The notes under the pieces: model-generated
The model's database searches: none
The model's input: the letters and a program-made list of their open reading frames with translations, nothing else
What the model was told of the DNA's origin: nothing
Made by a program: the position numbers and the translations under genes
From: Bacteroidaceae bacterium
GTDB lineage: Bacteria; Bacteroidota; Bacteroidia; Bacteroidales; Bacteroidaceae
DNA length: 13,800 nucleotides
Reading direction: 5' to 3'
NCBI GenBank assembly: GCA_900772575.1
Contig: CAAHEN010000088.1
Coordinates: forward strand, 1-13,800
Shown: positions 13,603 through 13,800 of the stretch, piece after piece
Layout: each line of letters opens with the position of its first letter
Position numbering within the stretch: the first letter of the stretch is position 1

Positions 13603-13800
13603 TCAGAGACGTTCGTAGTCAGCGAAGGTGAAGTCGTTGGCGTTTTTCTCGTCGGCCGCGTGCGGTTCGGTGTAGACCAGGCGCCACACGCTGTCGTCCG
13701 TCTCGGGGAAGAAGGCATCGGCCATTTCGGGCAAGGCCTCGATGTGTGTCAGGTAGAGGCGGTCGGCCAGTGGCAGGGCTTCGGCGTAGACGCTGTCGCC
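13603..13800 (-). CDS. folA: Dihydrofolate reductase, C-terminal part (start beyond window)
   Basis: The minus strand is open from the right edge to a TGA at 13605-13603, giving 65 residues. The sequence EALPLADRLYLTHIEA, then DAFFPE, and the ending FTFADYERL match the C-terminal strands of bacterial dihydrofolate reductase, where LADRLYLTxI and the final Y-x-x-L are characteristic. DHFR reduces dihydrofolate to tetrahydrofolate with NADPH in the cytoplasm. The N-terminal NADPH- and folate-binding motifs are outside, so the assignment rests on this end alone. It is followed 66 bases later by the exported nucleotidase. Confidence 0.88.
   Translation of the reverse strand, partial: GDSVYAEALPLADRLYLTHIEALPEMADAFFPETDDSVWRLVYTEPHAADEKNANDFTFADYERL

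Noticed and set aside
1..13800. Mobile elements, CRISPR arrays, defence or secretion systems
   Set aside because: No transposase, integrase, phage protein, regularly spaced repeats or defence-associated domain was seen; the content is housekeeping and envelope genes.

Overview
The window looks like an ordinary chromosomal segment of a GC-rich Bacteroidota species (about 60% GC by eye), most likely order Bacteroidales and close to Prevotellaceae; the rank below phylum is inference. Support comes from three sources. Several genes are preceded by the Bacteroidota sigma-factor -7 box TAnnTTTG, some with a -33 TTTG about 19-20 bp upstream. Clear Shine-Dalgarno sites are largely absent. The proteins (short-form AroA, LpxH, PaaD/MIP18-like protein, YfcE, a cytidylate kinase-like protein beside a MATE pump) have the look of Bacteroidales orthologues.

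Layout, left to right. Positions 1-1257 (minus) hold the N-terminal 419 residues of RecJ, cut by the window edge. A tRNA-Gln(CTG) gene follows on the minus strand at 1503-1574, with its own promoter and a very strong hairpin at its 3' end. A GC-rich region with nested inverted repeats (about 1681-1815) lies between the tRNA promoter and the asd promoter and may be a small RNA. On the plus strand come asd (lysine/threonine/methionine/DAP biosynthesis), aroA (shikimate pathway), a small membrane protein with a CC-x2-H-x2-C motif, a MATE exporter, a cytidylate kinase-like protein, a YfcE-type phosphoesterase and a TetR-family regulator with its own consensus promoter.

Positions 8228-8779 form a 550-base non-coding stretch between converging genes. 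It contains a minus-strand promoter-like site, a 9-bp hairpin, a palindrome with 21-bp-spaced direct repeats, and a separate nested inverted repeat. It is the least explained part of the window.

The right part is all minus strand: the 3' end of folA (dihydrofolate reductase), an exported UshA-type 5'-nucleotidase/cyclic phosphodiesterase, a membrane-anchored family 2 glycosyltransferase with a near-leaderless promoter, radC, a MIP18/PaaD-like Fe-S assembly protein, and lpxH (lipid A biosynthesis). Spacing (about 0-66 nt) suggests two transcription units, folA-nucleotidase and glycosyltransferase-radC-MIP18-lpxH.

I found no mobile element, CRISPR array, phage gene or defence system, and no convincing new multi-gene system. 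The most interesting signals are the two candidate non-coding structured regions, the unannotated Cys/His membrane protein, and some start-site and promoter details.
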